From NCBI RefSeq assembly GCF_003586305.1, contig NZ_KZ987400.1:282635-346634 (forward strand): a stretch of DNA of 64,000 bases, written 5' to 3'. The DNA is from Cognatilysobacter tabacisoli (GTDB taxonomy: Bacteria; Pseudomonadota; Gammaproteobacteria; Xanthomonadales; Xanthomonadaceae). Positions 17,869 through 26,062 of the stretch are shown here, one piece after another. Within the stretch, counting starts at the first letter, position 1. Each line of letters opens with the position of its first letter. A model generated the notes under the pieces. It was not told the origin of the DNA and ran no database searches. It saw only the letters and a list, made by a program, of their open reading frames with translations. Position numbers and translations under genes: made by a program.

Positions 17869-18075
17869 TCAGGCGCAGCGGAAGCGCGGGGTGGCCCAGT
17901 CCTGGGTGTAGCGGCGGGCGCTGGCGTAGCCGGAGCTGGAGCCGTAGCCGACGCCGAAGTCGCGCGGGCGGTGGCTGGTGCGATCGCCGAGGGCGACGAC
18001 GTTGCTGGCGGGGGCGGCCGGCGCGTCCGGGTTCGGGTTCGGGCGGCGGTTCAGCAGGGTGCGGTAGGCGTTCAT
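17869..18075 (-). CDS. Small protein, twin A (68 aa), unknown function
   Basis: The gene encodes 68 residues from ATG 18075 to TGA 17869, with AGGA upstream. It begins 'MNAYRTLLNRRPNPNPDAP', has a short variable middle and ends with 'RPRDFGVGYGSSSGYAS' plus 'ARRYTQDWATPRFRCA'. The final block matches twin B at about 27 of 30 positions. A Cys replaces Phe near the end. The leader from the inverted repeat at 18110-18129 suggests it is the promoter-proximal gene, with twin B 119 bp downstream in the same transcript. No modification enzyme or transporter lies next to it, which weakens a RiPP reading. Confidence 0.7.
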   Translation of the reverse strand: MNAYRTLLNRRPNPNPDAPAAPASNVVALGDRTSHRPRDFGVGYGSSSGYASARRYTQDWATPRFRCA

Positions 18076-18109
18076 GTCGGGGTCCTGTCGGGTGTGTGTG
18101 TGCGGTGGT

Positions 18110-18129
18110 GTGTTGGTAAAGTACAACAC
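18110..18129 (-). promoter_or_regulatory. Inverted repeat GTGTTG-N8-CAACAC upstream of the twin small genes
   Basis: The perfect 6-bp arms flank GTAAAGTA. On the minus strand the centre reads TACTTT, a possible but weak -10 about 40 nt before the ATG at 18075. It may be an operator overlapping the promoter. It is one of the few AT-rich spots in this part of the window. Confidence 0.4.
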
Positions 18130-18342
18130 CAATTCGATTCCGCCATGGGCCAGAAGTCACCCCACCTAAGACCTGGTTCGAAACGGGGCGGCACAGCCGG
18201 AAGTCCCTGATATAGATGGGGTTACGGCGCGATTGGTTGCCATGACTGACGACAGGGGTCGCCCGCGCGGCGGCGCCGCCGGGCCCGGCGGGGCCCAACG
18301 CACTTTGCGACGCACGTCACATTTGGCCGGGCGAAGCGCCCG

Positions 18343-20454
18343 CTAGAGGATCGGCGCCAGGCCGGCGCCGAACGCGGTGAAGATCCGCGTGGTCACGCTC
18401 TTGAGCCCGAGGTCGACCTCGGGGAAATCGCCGACCGCGCGGTAGCACGTGCGGAATTCGGGGTGGCGCGGCGACAGCGGCGCCGGGCAGCGCGGCCCCG
18501 GCACGAATTCGTAGCTGGTCGCATAGCGCACCGGCCACAGGTCGAACAGCGGCAGGTACTCCGACACCTTGGCGATCGAGTACTCCAGCCCGGAGAACGG
18601 CGTCGCGCTGTCGCGCCGCGCGATCACCCACGAATTGGCCGGCGCGATGTCGCGGCGGATGCTGTCGGCCAGCGCGCGCGCGAACACCGGGTCGTCGATG
18701 ACCACGGCGCTCTCGGTGTTGTAGTGGTCGCCGCGCGGATCGAAGTTGTGGGTGCCGATCACGCCAATGCGCTCGTCGATCACCAGCGACTTGGCGTGCA
18801 GGCCGATGCGCACGCCGGCGTGCTGCAGCGGCACCGGCTCGTTGGCGCCGCGCGAGCCGAACCGCAGCGCGGCGTTCTCGCGCGACAGCGGCGGCCGGAA
18901 GTCGCGGCGGCCGGAGCTGCCGCGCCACACGACGCTGCGTCGGTCGGGGCGCTCGCGCACGCGCGCCGGCGCGGTCGCCGCGACCGCAGGCGCTGGCGCG
19001 CCCTGCGCCGCCGGGCCCGGCGCGTCCGCCACGACGGCGGGAGCCGGTGCCAACGGATCTGGCGCCACCGACGGTGTGATCGCTGTCGACGCCGGCGCAT
19101 CAATTGCCGAGGCGTCCGAGGCGTCCGAGGCGTCCGAGGCGTCCGATGCGTTCGGGGCGTGCGCCAGCGGCGGCAGCGCGCCGGTCTGCGCCAGGTCGAT
19201 CGGCGCGTCGGCCGGAAACGGCTTGTACTCGTAGATCTCGAAGCCGAACTCGCGCAGGTAGCGGCGCTTGTACTTGTACGACAGCGCGTAGGCGATGAAC
19301 GCGTCGGTCGACGCCAGGCTGTTGGTCGACACCAGCACGCGCGGCGGCTGCTCGCGCTGCTGCAGCGCGCGGAACGTGTCCTGCGCGGCCTTCGACAGCA
19401 CCAGGTACGGCGTCTGCAGCAGCACTTCGTCCTGCGACGACTCGATCAGCTCGCGCAGCGAGCGCGACGCGACCGCGCCGTTGGCGCCTTCCTCGCGGTG
19501 CTTGTCGGGCAGGTCGGAGATGTAGCGCACCTCGCCGACCGGGATCGCGCGGTCGGCCAGCGCCTGCGCCTGCGCGACGTCGACCGATGCGGTGCGCATC
19601 GCCTGCGCGCGCGCCGGGCGCTCGAACTCGGCCGGCGCCAGCGGGGTGGCGCCGTTGGCGAGCAGGTGGCGGCCGACGTCGACGAGGTGGCGCACCGGCT
19701 TGCTGCGGCGGTCGTCCCAGAACGCGTCGAAGTCGCTGCCCATCGCGCGCACGATCGGGCCGGCGACCAGCACGTCGCGGTCGCGGAAGTTGTACTCGTC
19801 GTCCCAGTCGTAGTAATCGTCCTGGTAGTTGCGCCCGCCGGTGATCGCGACCGCGCCGTCGACGACCAGCAGCTTGGTGTGCATGCGCTGGTTGAGCTTG
19901 CGGAAGCAGCAGGCGGTGCCGACCACGTACTGCCAGTAGCTGATGCGCGCGCGCCCGAGCACCGGGTTGTAGATCCGCAGCTCGAAGTTGCGGTGCGCGC
20001 CGGCCAGCGCCGCCAGCGTCTCGACCCGGCGCAGCGCGGCCATCTGGTCGATCAGCACGCGCACGCGAACGCCGCGGCGCGCGGCGTCGAGCAGCTCGTC
20101 GAGTACCAGCCGCCCGGCGTCGTCCTCGTCGAAGATGTAGGTCTGCACGTCGACTGCGGTGGTCGCGCTGCGGATCAGGTTGATCCGCGACACCAGCGCG
20201 TCGGTGCCGCCGTCGAGGATCAGCGCGTAGTGCCGCGGCTGCGTCGGCCTCGACTGCGCGAACGCGCGCGCCGACAGGTCGTGCAGCGGCGACGGCGTGG
20301 CGCACGCGTCGTCGCGCTCGCAGCTCAGCGCGGCGGTGCGGGCCGATTCGGTGACCGCGTCGACGCGCGCGCGCTGCACGCCCGACAGCGAGCTGCACGC
20401 CGGCAGCAGCGCCGCCAGCGCGAACGCCAGCGCCAGGCGCCAGCGCGCGTTCAC
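18343..20454 (-). CDS. Phospholipase D-family lipoprotein (cardiolipin synthase-like)
   Basis: A 703-residue lipoprotein. GTG 20454 is the start because it gives a clean lipobox ('FALAALLPAC', Cys20) and overlaps the yceI stop in a GTGA junction. Two HKD motifs are complete: H192/K194/D199 in 'MHTKLLVVDGAVAITGGRN' and H553/K555/D560 in 'LHAKSLVIDERIGVIG', each followed by the usual N and E/D positions. Between them lies a low-complexity linker of Ser-Asp-Ala repeats and an Ala/Pro-rich stretch (about residues 430-510). The family transfers phosphatidyl groups, as in ClsC-like cardiolipin synthases, or hydrolyses phospholipids. The lipid anchor places it in the periplasm or outer membrane. Confidence 0.88.
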   Translation of the reverse strand: MNARWRLALAFALAALLPACSSLSGVQRARVDAVTESARTAALSCERDDACATPSPLHDLSARAFAQSRPTQPRHYALILDGGTDALVSRINLIRSATTAVDVQTYIFDEDDAGRLVLDELLDAARRGVRVRVLIDQMAALRRVETLAALAGAHRNFELRIYNPVLGRARISYWQYVVGTACCFRKLNQRMHTKLLVVDGAVAITGGRNYQDDYYDWDDEYNFRDRDVLVAGPIVRAMGSDFDAFWDDRRSKPVRHLVDVGRHLLANGATPLAPAEFERPARAQAMRTASVDVAQAQALADRAIPVGEVRYISDLPDKHREEGANGAVASRSLRELIESSQDEVLLQTPYLVLSKAAQDTFRALQQREQPPRVLVSTNSLASTDAFIAYALSYKYKRRYLREFGFEIYEYKPFPADAPIDLAQTGALPPLAHAPNASDASDASDASDASAIDAPASTAITPSVAPDPLAPAPAVVADAPGPAAQGAPAPAVAATAPARVRERPDRRSVVWRGSSGRRDFRPPLSRENAALRFGSRGANEPVPLQHAGVRIGLHAKSLVIDERIGVIGTHNFDPRGDHYNTESAVVIDDPVFARALADSIRRDIAPANSWVIARRDSATPFSGLEYSIAKVSEYLPLFDLWPVRYATSYEFVPGPRCPAPLSPRHPEFRTCYRAVGDFPEVDLGLKSVTTRIFTAFGAGLAPIL
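19108..19143 (-). repeat. 9-bp tandem repeat x4 in the PLD linker
   Basis: Four perfect copies of cgaggcgtc (plus strand), then a degraded fifth (cgatgcgtt). In the gene they encode repeated Ser-Asp-Ala. The array is in frame, so copy-number change would only alter linker length. Confidence 0.92.
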
Positions 20455-21014
20455 TGCGGCGCGCCCTGCAGGCGCACGCGCAGGCCGAACTTGACCCAGT
20501 CGCCCAGCGCGAACCGCCAGCTGTCGAGGCGGTAGGTGTCGCGGCGCACGTCGCCGCGGCCGCGGATGTCGCAGTCGATGCCGGGGCGCTCGCACTCGGC
20601 GGGCGACAGGTTGAACGTTTCGGTGTGGCTCACGCCGCGAATGGTAAGCCGGCCGCGCAGCGGGCCGCCGGTGCGCGCCAGCGCCGGCTCGTACGGTTCA
20701 GACACGAACTCGACGACCGGGTGGCGTTCGGCGTCGAAGAAGCGCGGGCCGCGCGCGAGCTCGGTGTAGCGGGTCGAGCCCTCGACGCTGAGCGCGCGGG
20801 CGTCGAGTTCGATCCGCACCCGGCGCCGGCCGTCGGGCAGGTTGACGACCTCGCCGGCGTGGCGCGGGAACGTGCCGACCACGCGCTGGCCCCAGCGGGT
20901 GCGCAGTTCGAACTCGAAGCGCGTGCGTTCCGGGTCGAACGACTGTCCGGCCGCCGTGCACGGCAGCAGCAGCGTCAGCAGGGCGAAGGCGACGATCGCG
21001 CGGATGCGCGTCAC
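20451..21014 (-). CDS. YceI-family periplasmic lipid-binding-like protein
   Basis: A 187-residue protein with a signal peptide ('AIVAFALLTLLLPCTAAGQS') and a YceI-type lipocalin-like beta-barrel. Typical blocks are 'RFEFELRTRWGQRVVGTF', 'FFDAERHPVVEFVSE', 'GRLTIRGVSHTETF' and 'GDWVKFGLRVRLQG'. GTG 21014 overlaps the sixA stop as GTGA, and its own stop overlaps the PLD start in the same way. Family members bind isoprenoid or lipid ligands. The coupling to a phospholipase D suggests a shared envelope-lipid role, which is inference. Confidence 0.85.
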   Translation of the reverse strand: MTRIRAIVAFALLTLLLPCTAAGQSFDPERTRFEFELRTRWGQRVVGTFPRHAGEVVNLPDGRRRVRIELDARALSVEGSTRYTELARGPRFFDAERHPVVEFVSEPYEPALARTGGPLRGRLTIRGVSHTETFNLSPAECERPGIDCDIRGRGDVRRDTYRLDSWRFALGDWVKFGLRVRLQGAPQ

Positions 21015-21487
21015 GGCCACCAGAACGCGCTGAGCTTGGCGATGCCCGGCTCCAGCGCGGTGTCCAGCGGGATCTGCAGCACCGCGATGCCCGACGGCGG
21101 CATGCCGCGGTAGTCGCCGGACTGGCCGCTGTGCAGCAGGGCGGCCAGGCGCTCGAGCCCCGGGTTGTGGCCGACGACCATCAGCCGGCCGACCTCGATG
21201 TGGCTGTCGGCCAGCGCGATCAGCGCGCCGGGCGTGGCCTCGTAGATCGACGGCTCGATGCGCTGGTCGACGTAGCCGATCGCGCCGAGCACCGCCTCGA
21301 GCGTCTCGCGCGTGCGCCGCGCCGGCGAGCACAGCACGCAGTCGGGCACCAGCTTGCGCTCGGCCAGCCAGCGGCCGGCGGCCTCGGCCTCGGCCAGCCC
21401 CTCCGCCGACAGCGGGCGGTCCAGGTCGGCCTGCCCCGGCGCGGCGGCTTCGGCGTGGGCGTGTCGCAGCAGGATCAGTTCGCGCAT
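21011..21487 (-). CDS. sixA: SixA-type histidine phosphatase
   Basis: A 158-residue member of the histidine phosphatase superfamily. The RHG motif is in 'LILLRHAHAEAAAPG', and the second catalytic His is in 'VVGHNPGLERLAALL'. SixA removes phosphate from histidine-phosphotransfer domains or from nitrogen-PTS proteins. It is the first gene of a tightly overlapping set with yceI-like and PLD genes. A role on the nearby Hpt-containing kinase is conceivable but unsupported. Confidence 0.9.
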   Translation of the reverse strand: MRELILLRHAHAEAAAPGQADLDRPLSAEGLAEAEAAGRWLAERKLVPDCVLCSPARRTRETLEAVLGAIGYVDQRIEPSIYEATPGALIALADSHIEVGRLMVVGHNPGLERLAALLHSGQSGDYRGMPPSGIAVLQIPLDTALEPGIAKLSAFWWP

Positions 21488-21561
21488 GGAGGACGCCCTG
21501 GGTCGAGGAAGGGAAAGGTCACAGCATCATGCCGCGCCGGTGCATGGCATGTGGTGGCGGT

Positions 21562-22191
21562 TCAGCGCTTGAGCCACTTCAGCAGCGGCGCCCAGTCGGC
21601 CTGGTGCTCGAGCACCTGCGCGGAGTGGTAGTCGAACAGGCTCTTGCCGAGCCCGGTCATCAGCACGTAGGCCTGGCTGTCGCGCAGCTGCGCGGCCACC
21701 GGGTACGGCCACTGCTTCAGCAGCTCGACAGCCTGCTGGGAAGCGTTGGTCCACGGCTTGAGCTTGTTGCCGACCACCGCCACGCGCAGGTCGCCCTTGC
21801 GCACGCGCGGGTGGCGGGCGAGCGAATCCAGGAACGGCACGGTGGCCTCGATGTCGAGCGTCGACGGCGCGACCGGGACGACGACTGCGTCGGCCACGTC
21901 GAGGAACGGGCCGAGCTCGTCGGCCATCGCGCCGGCCGCGGCGTCGATCACCACGCGCTGGGTGTCGTCGGGCAGCTGCTTGCGCCAGGCCTTGCGGCGG
22001 GTGCCGTCGAGCGGCAGCACCGCGCTCTCCATGCCGGCGCGGCGCTGCGCCCACCGGGTCGAGGAGTGCTGGGGATCGGCGTCGACCAGCGCGGTGCGCA
22101 GGCCGTCGAGCGCCGACTGCGCGGCGAGGTGGGTGGCGATCGTGGTCTTGCCGACGCCCCCCTTCGAACTGGCCACCAGCACGATCTTCAT
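21562..22191 (-). CDS. Orphan ParA-family ATPase
   Basis: A 209-residue ParA/MinD-type P-loop ATPase with the deviant Walker A '[10 protein letters not shown]' at about residues 8-17 and '[14 protein letters not shown]'. ATG 22191 is preferred over GTG 22197 because AGGGG lies 6 nt upstream. No ParB-like gene or centromere-like repeat accompanies it, so it is not the chromosomal partition system. Orphan ParA proteins of this size often position cargo such as chemotaxis arrays, flagella or enzyme complexes. The target here is unknown. Confidence 0.85.
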   Translation of the reverse strand: MKIVLVASSKGGVGKTTIATHLAAQSALDGLRTALVDADPQHSSTRWAQRRAGMESAVLPLDGTRRKAWRKQLPDDTQRVVIDAAAGAMADELGPFLDVADAVVVPVAPSTLDIEATVPFLDSLARHPRVRKGDLRVAVVGNKLKPWTNASQQAVELLKQWPYPVAAQLRDSQAYVLMTGLGKSLFDYHSAQVLEHQADWAPLLKWLKR

Positions 22192-22248
22192 CGGCACCCC
22201 TGGTCACCCCGGACGGGCTTGCAGCCTACACCGCCGGCGTGAGGGCGG

Positions 22249-23424
22249 TCACCGGCGGCCCGGGGCCTGCCAGCCGGGCGGCGGGGTCGCCCGGCCCTGG
22301 GCCGCGAGCCACTCCTGCAGCGCCGGCACTTCGCCGATCGCCCAGCGGCGCTGCAGCGTCGCCGGAAACGGGTGGTGCGGGCCGACGCTGGCCGCGCGCA
22401 GCCAGTTGAACTGGCGCAGCTGCTCCTGCCAGTACGCCGCGTCCGGGGTGCCGGCGCTGAGCCGCGCCATCGTGCTGAGGCCGATCGACCGCTCGATCAG
22501 CGTGTCCCCAGCCGCCAGCAGCCGATGGACAGCGCGGCAGTCGGCCGCAACGGCGGCGCCCGGCGCGCGGCACAGCGTGTGCGGCCCGATCATTGCCACT
22601 TGCCGCGCCAGCGACGGCAGCGACGCCCACGCCGCGCGCAGGTCGTCATCCCCCAGTGGAGCGCCCGCACCGAAGCGCTCGCCGAGTTCGCGCGCCAGCG
22701 CCTTGCTGCGCGGCGGCATCGGCATGCGCCGCAGCTCGGCGTACACCAGCGGCGCGTCGGCGAAGTACGCGAGGTCGTGGTACTCGGCCCGCGCCGCCCG
22801 CGCCAGCAGCGCCGCGGCGGCCTCGTCCCCGCCCGCCGCCGTCGCGTCACCGATGCCGGCCAGCCACGCGACGGCGTTGTCCGGCTCCAGCCGCTGCCAG
22901 CGGGCGAGGGCATCGGTGCGGCTGCACGCCGTGGCGGCGCGAGGGCAGTGGGCGAACTCCAGCCGGGCGACCAGCAGGTCGTCGGGCGCGAGCCGGGCGG
23001 CGTCGCCGAGCGCCTCGGCGACGGGCGACGTCGCGTCCTCGTCGCCCGCGGCAGGATCCTGCGCCAGCGGGTACAGCAGCGCGAACAGCACGCGACCTTC
23101 GGCGTCGCTGCGCTGGGCGAGCACGGCGAGCCGGGCCTGCAGCCCGACCCGCAGCTCCTCATTCCAGCGCTCGACCGCGGCGTCCATCGCGGCGTCGTGC
23201 GCGGTCGCCACGCCGGCAGCCCCGGCTCGCGCAGTGTTCGGCGCGGTCCGCGCAGGCAGCGCGGGCGCGGCGGCAACGGCCGGCTCCGGCGCGGTCGCCG
23301 CGGTCGTCGTTCCCGTCCCGCCCGATTCCGGCGCACCTGTGCATGCGGCCAGCATGCCGGCCAGCAGCACGGCGCCGCCCAGTCGCAGGCAGAAGGTGCT
23401 TCGTGCAACGCGTCCGATGTGCAT
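22249..23424 (-). CDS. Predicted lipoprotein of unknown function, helical repeats
   Basis: A 391-residue lipoprotein. ATG 23424 has GGAG 7 nt upstream; an alternative ATG at 23436 adds four residues. The signal ends in the lipobox 'VLLAGMLAAC', followed by an Ala/Thr/Pro-rich linker and a long helical domain with loose TPR-like periodicity ('DAVERWNEELRVGLQARLAVLAQ', 'ALARAARAEYHDLAYFAD'). No catalytic motif is evident and I do not recognise the family. It lies just downstream of the AEC transporter gene with 37 bp between. Confidence 0.65.
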   Translation of the reverse strand: MHIGRVARSTFCLRLGGAVLLAGMLAACTGAPESGGTGTTTAATAPEPAVAAAPALPARTAPNTARAGAAGVATAHDAAMDAAVERWNEELRVGLQARLAVLAQRSDAEGRVLFALLYPLAQDPAAGDEDATSPVAEALGDAARLAPDDLLVARLEFAHCPRAATACSRTDALARWQRLEPDNAVAWLAGIGDATAAGGDEAAAALLARAARAEYHDLAYFADAPLVYAELRRMPMPPRSKALARELGERFGAGAPLGDDDLRAAWASLPSLARQVAMIGPHTLCRAPGAAVAADCRAVHRLLAAGDTLIERSIGLSTMARLSAGTPDAAYWQEQLRQFNWLRAASVGPHHPFPATLQRRWAIGEVPALQEWLAAQGRATPPPGWQAPGRR

Positions 23425-23461
23425 GTCCGGCTCCATGCCGTCCCCCGCCCCGCTGCCGAAT

Positions 23462-24382
23462 CTAACCGCCCGCGCCCCACATCGCCCACAGCGGCAGCGT
23501 CAGCAGCGACAGCAGCAGGCCGTAGCCGACCATCGCCGCGGCCAGGCGCGGCGCGAGGTTGTGCGCGATCGCCAGCGCGCCGGCGGTGACCATCGACGGC
23601 ATCGCCGACTCGAGCACCGTGGTCCGCGCCATGTCGCCGGTCAGGCCGAGCAGCGGCACGACCAGCGCCGCCAGCGCCGGCATGACCGCCAGCTTCAGCG
23701 CCAGCCCGGCGGCGAGCGGCTTGAGTTCGTCGCGCGGCAGCGCGAAGCGCACCGACAGGCCGATTGCCAGCATCGCCAGCGGCAGCAGCGCGTCGGACAG
23801 GCGCTGCAGCGCGCCGGCGATCCAGCCCGGCGGCTCGGCCGGCATCACCGTGAAGCCCAGCGCCAGCGCCCACAGCGGCGGGAAGCGCACGATCCGCAGC
23901 GCCATTTGCCGCGCCGTCGGCCGCGCGTCGCCGCCGTAGCGGGCCAGCACCCACAGCCCGAACGTCGACAGGATCAGGAACGCGCCGAACTGGTCGTAGA
24001 CCACCGCGTACGGCAGCGCCGCCTCGCCGATCAGCGCGCGGGTCAGCGGGTAGCCGAGAAAGCTGGTGTTGCCGAGCGCGACGGTCAGCAGCAGCACCGC
24101 GCGCTCGTCGTGGCGCAGCGCGATCACCCGCGCCAGCGCCGCGACCAGCACCACCGTCGCGCCCAGCAGCAGCCACGGCACCGCGACCACGCCGAGCAGC
24201 GCAGGCTCCAGCTGCAGCCGCGGTGCGTAGCGCAGCACCGCCGCGGGCAGGCACACGTACAGCACCACCAGGTTCAGCGTCTGCGCAGCCGAGTCCGGCA
24301 GCACGCGCAGGCGCTGGAACAGGTAGCCGAGCGCCAGCATGGCCAGCACCAGGGCGAACGCATCGAAGGCGACGAACTGCAT
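23462..24382 (-). CDS. AEC-family transporter (auxin efflux carrier type)
   Basis: A 306-residue polytopic protein with about ten transmembrane helices in two halves. Its N-terminal 'LALGYLFQRLRVLPDSAAQTLN' and 'NTSFLGYPLTRALIG' are typical of the bacterial AEC/permease family. Members export or import small organic acids such as malate; the substrate is not predictable. It is divergent from the AAA ATPase gene, and the 168 bp between them hold the ATPase -10 motif. Confidence 0.85.
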   Translation of the reverse strand: MQFVAFDAFALVLAMLALGYLFQRLRVLPDSAAQTLNLVVLYVCLPAAVLRYAPRLQLEPALLGVVAVPWLLLGATVVLVAALARVIALRHDERAVLLLTVALGNTSFLGYPLTRALIGEAALPYAVVYDQFGAFLILSTFGLWVLARYGGDARPTARQMALRIVRFPPLWALALGFTVMPAEPPGWIAGALQRLSDALLPLAMLAIGLSVRFALPRDELKPLAAGLALKLAVMPALAALVVPLLGLTGDMARTTVLESAMPSMVTAGALAIAHNLAPRLAAAMVGYGLLLSLLTLPLWAMWGAGG

Positions 24383-24517
24383 GGGGCTGCCGGCGGAAGG
24401 GACGCGCCATCGTCGCGGCTGCGCGCGGGCCGCTCAAGCGCGACGGTGCCCGCCTTTGGTCGAAGACCGGCACGACGCCGTCGCCATCGCGCGCGTGGGA
24501 CACGCGCGGCGGCTCGC

Positions 24518-24523
24518 TATGAT
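24518..24523 (+). promoter_or_regulatory. Candidate -10 (GC-TATGAT) for the AAA ATPase gene
   Basis: GCTATGATCGG lies 27 nt before the ATG at 24551. The hexamer matches TATAAT at 5 of 6 positions. No good -35 is visible. Confidence 0.5.
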
Positions 24524-24550
24524 CGGCGCTCACCAAGGACGCCCCGCCGC

Positions 24551-26038
24551 ATGAGCGAACTGCAGGACCTGGTCGCGCTGATCCGCGCCAACACGCCGTT
24601 GATCGTCATCGAGACCCGCGACGAGGCGCGCGTGGTCGAGCTGTTCCGGCAGGCGCTGATGCAGGCGTGGCGCGCGCTGTATCGCTGGTCGATCACCGAG
24701 GGCCTGCGCCGCGTCGACCTCGACCGCGAGGACCCGCCCGAGGTCGCGCCCGACGCGTCGACCACGCTGCACGCGATCCGCAGCGCCGACCAGCGCGGCA
24801 TCTACCTGCTGTTCGACGCGCACCCGTACCTGGGCTACGCCAGCACCCAGCGCCAGCTGCGCGACCTGGTCGAGCGCCGCGACTGCCAGCCGCACGTGGT
24901 CGTGCTGGTCGGGCACAAGGTCGAGCTGCCGGCCGACCTCGAGGGGCTGGCGGTGCGCTACGTGCCGACCCTGCCCGACGCCAACGCGCGGCTGAAGATC
25001 GTCCGCGAGGAGGCCGAGGGCTACGCGCGCGAGCACGGCGGGCGGCGCGTCGAGGTCGACGGCGAGGCGGTGCAGCAGATCGTGCGCAACCTGCGCGGGC
25101 TCGATCCGGTCGACGTGCGCCGCATCGCGCGCCAGCTGATCTACGCCGACGGCGCGCTCGGCCCGACCGACCTGCCGCAGCTGGCCAAGCTGAAGTTCGA
25201 ACTGCTCAACCGCAGCGGCCACCTGCACTACGAGTACGACAGCGCGCGCATGGACGACGTCGCCGGCGCGCGCCGGTTCAAGCGCTGGATCGAGCAGCGC
25301 CGCGGCGTGTTTACCGGTGGCGAGCCGCCGCCCGGGCTCGACGTGCCCAAGGGCGTGCTGCTGCTCGGCGTGCAGGGCTGCGGCAAGTCGATGCTGGCCA
25401 AGGCGGTCGCCGCCGGCTTCGGCGTGCCGCTGGTGCGGCTGGACTTCGGCACGCTGTACGACAAGTTCCACGGCGAGACCGAGAAGAACCTGCGCGCCGC
25501 GCTCGCGTCGGCCGAGCAGATCGAGCCGTGCGTGCTGTGGATCGACGAAATCGAGAAGGGCCTGGCCGCCGACGAGGGCAACGGCGACGGCGGCGTGTCG
25601 CGGCGCGTGCTCGGCTACCTGCTGACGTGGATGGCAGAGCGCAAGTCGCGGGTGTTCCTGGTCGCCACCGCGAACCAGATCGACGCGCTGCCGCCGGAGC
25701 TGCTGCGCAAGGGTCGCTTCGACGAAATTTTCTTCGTCGACCTGCCCGACGCCGCCGCGCGCGAGCAGCTGTTCGCGCTGCACCTCGCGCGCCGCGCGCT
25801 GGACCCGAAGGCCTTCGACCTGCCGGGCCTGGCCATCGCCAGCGACGGGTTCTCGGGCGCCGAGATCGAGCAGGCGATCGTCGCCGCGCTGTACACCGCG
25901 CACGCCGCCGGCGCGCCGCTGAACGACTTCACCCTGCGCGCCGAGCTCAAGCACACCCGCCCGCTGTCGGTGCTCATGGCCGAGCAGGTCGGCGCGCTGC
26001 GCGAGTGGGCGCGCACGCGCACGGTGCCGGCCGACTGA
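24551..26038 (+). CDS. Ycf46-like AAA+ ATPase
   Basis: A 495-residue cytosolic protein. The N-terminal half (about 1-230) has the Ycf46-type pattern 'LIRANTPLIVIETRDE' and 'DRGIYLLFDAHPYL'-like segments. The C-terminal AAA+ module has Walker A 'LGVQGCGKSMLAKA' (near 275), Walker B 'VLWIDEIEKG', sensor 1 'LVATANQ', an arginine finger in 'LLRKGRFDEIFF' and a GFSGAEIEQA lid. The family is widespread in cyanobacteria and proteobacteria and its substrate is unsettled. It is a single gene with its own -10 motif, ending 24 bp from the convergent TPR/2OG gene. Confidence 0.88.
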   Translation: MSELQDLVALIRANTPLIVIETRDEARVVELFRQALMQAWRALYRWSITEGLRRVDLDREDPPEVAPDASTTLHAIRSADQRGIYLLFDAHPYLGYASTQRQLRDLVERRDCQPHVVVLVGHKVELPADLEGLAVRYVPTLPDANARLKIVREEAEGYAREHGGRRVEVDGEAVQQIVRNLRGLDPVDVRRIARQLIYADGALGPTDLPQLAKLKFELLNRSGHLHYEYDSARMDDVAGARRFKRWIEQRRGVFTGGEPPPGLDVPKGVLLLGVQGCGKSMLAKAVAAGFGVPLVRLDFGTLYDKFHGETEKNLRAALASAEQIEPCVLWIDEIEKGLAADEGNGDGGVSRRVLGYLLTWMAERKSRVFLVATANQIDALPPELLRKGRFDEIFFVDLPDAAAREQLFALHLARRALDPKAFDLPGLAIASDGFSGAEIEQAIVAALYTAHAAGAPLNDFTLRAELKHTRPLSVLMAEQVGALREWARTRTVPAD

Positions 26039-26062
26039 GGCCGGTGCCGGGCCTGGGGCCCG

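Noticed and set aside
17537-18075. Classical RiPP precursors
   Set aside because: Conserved part is the C-terminus, no modification enzyme or exporter is adjacent, and only one Cys occurs; kept only as one possibility.
18125-18245. tRNA, suggested by TTCGAAA near 18177
   Set aside because: The bases around the motif cannot form a T stem, and no acceptor or anticodon arms are present on either strand.
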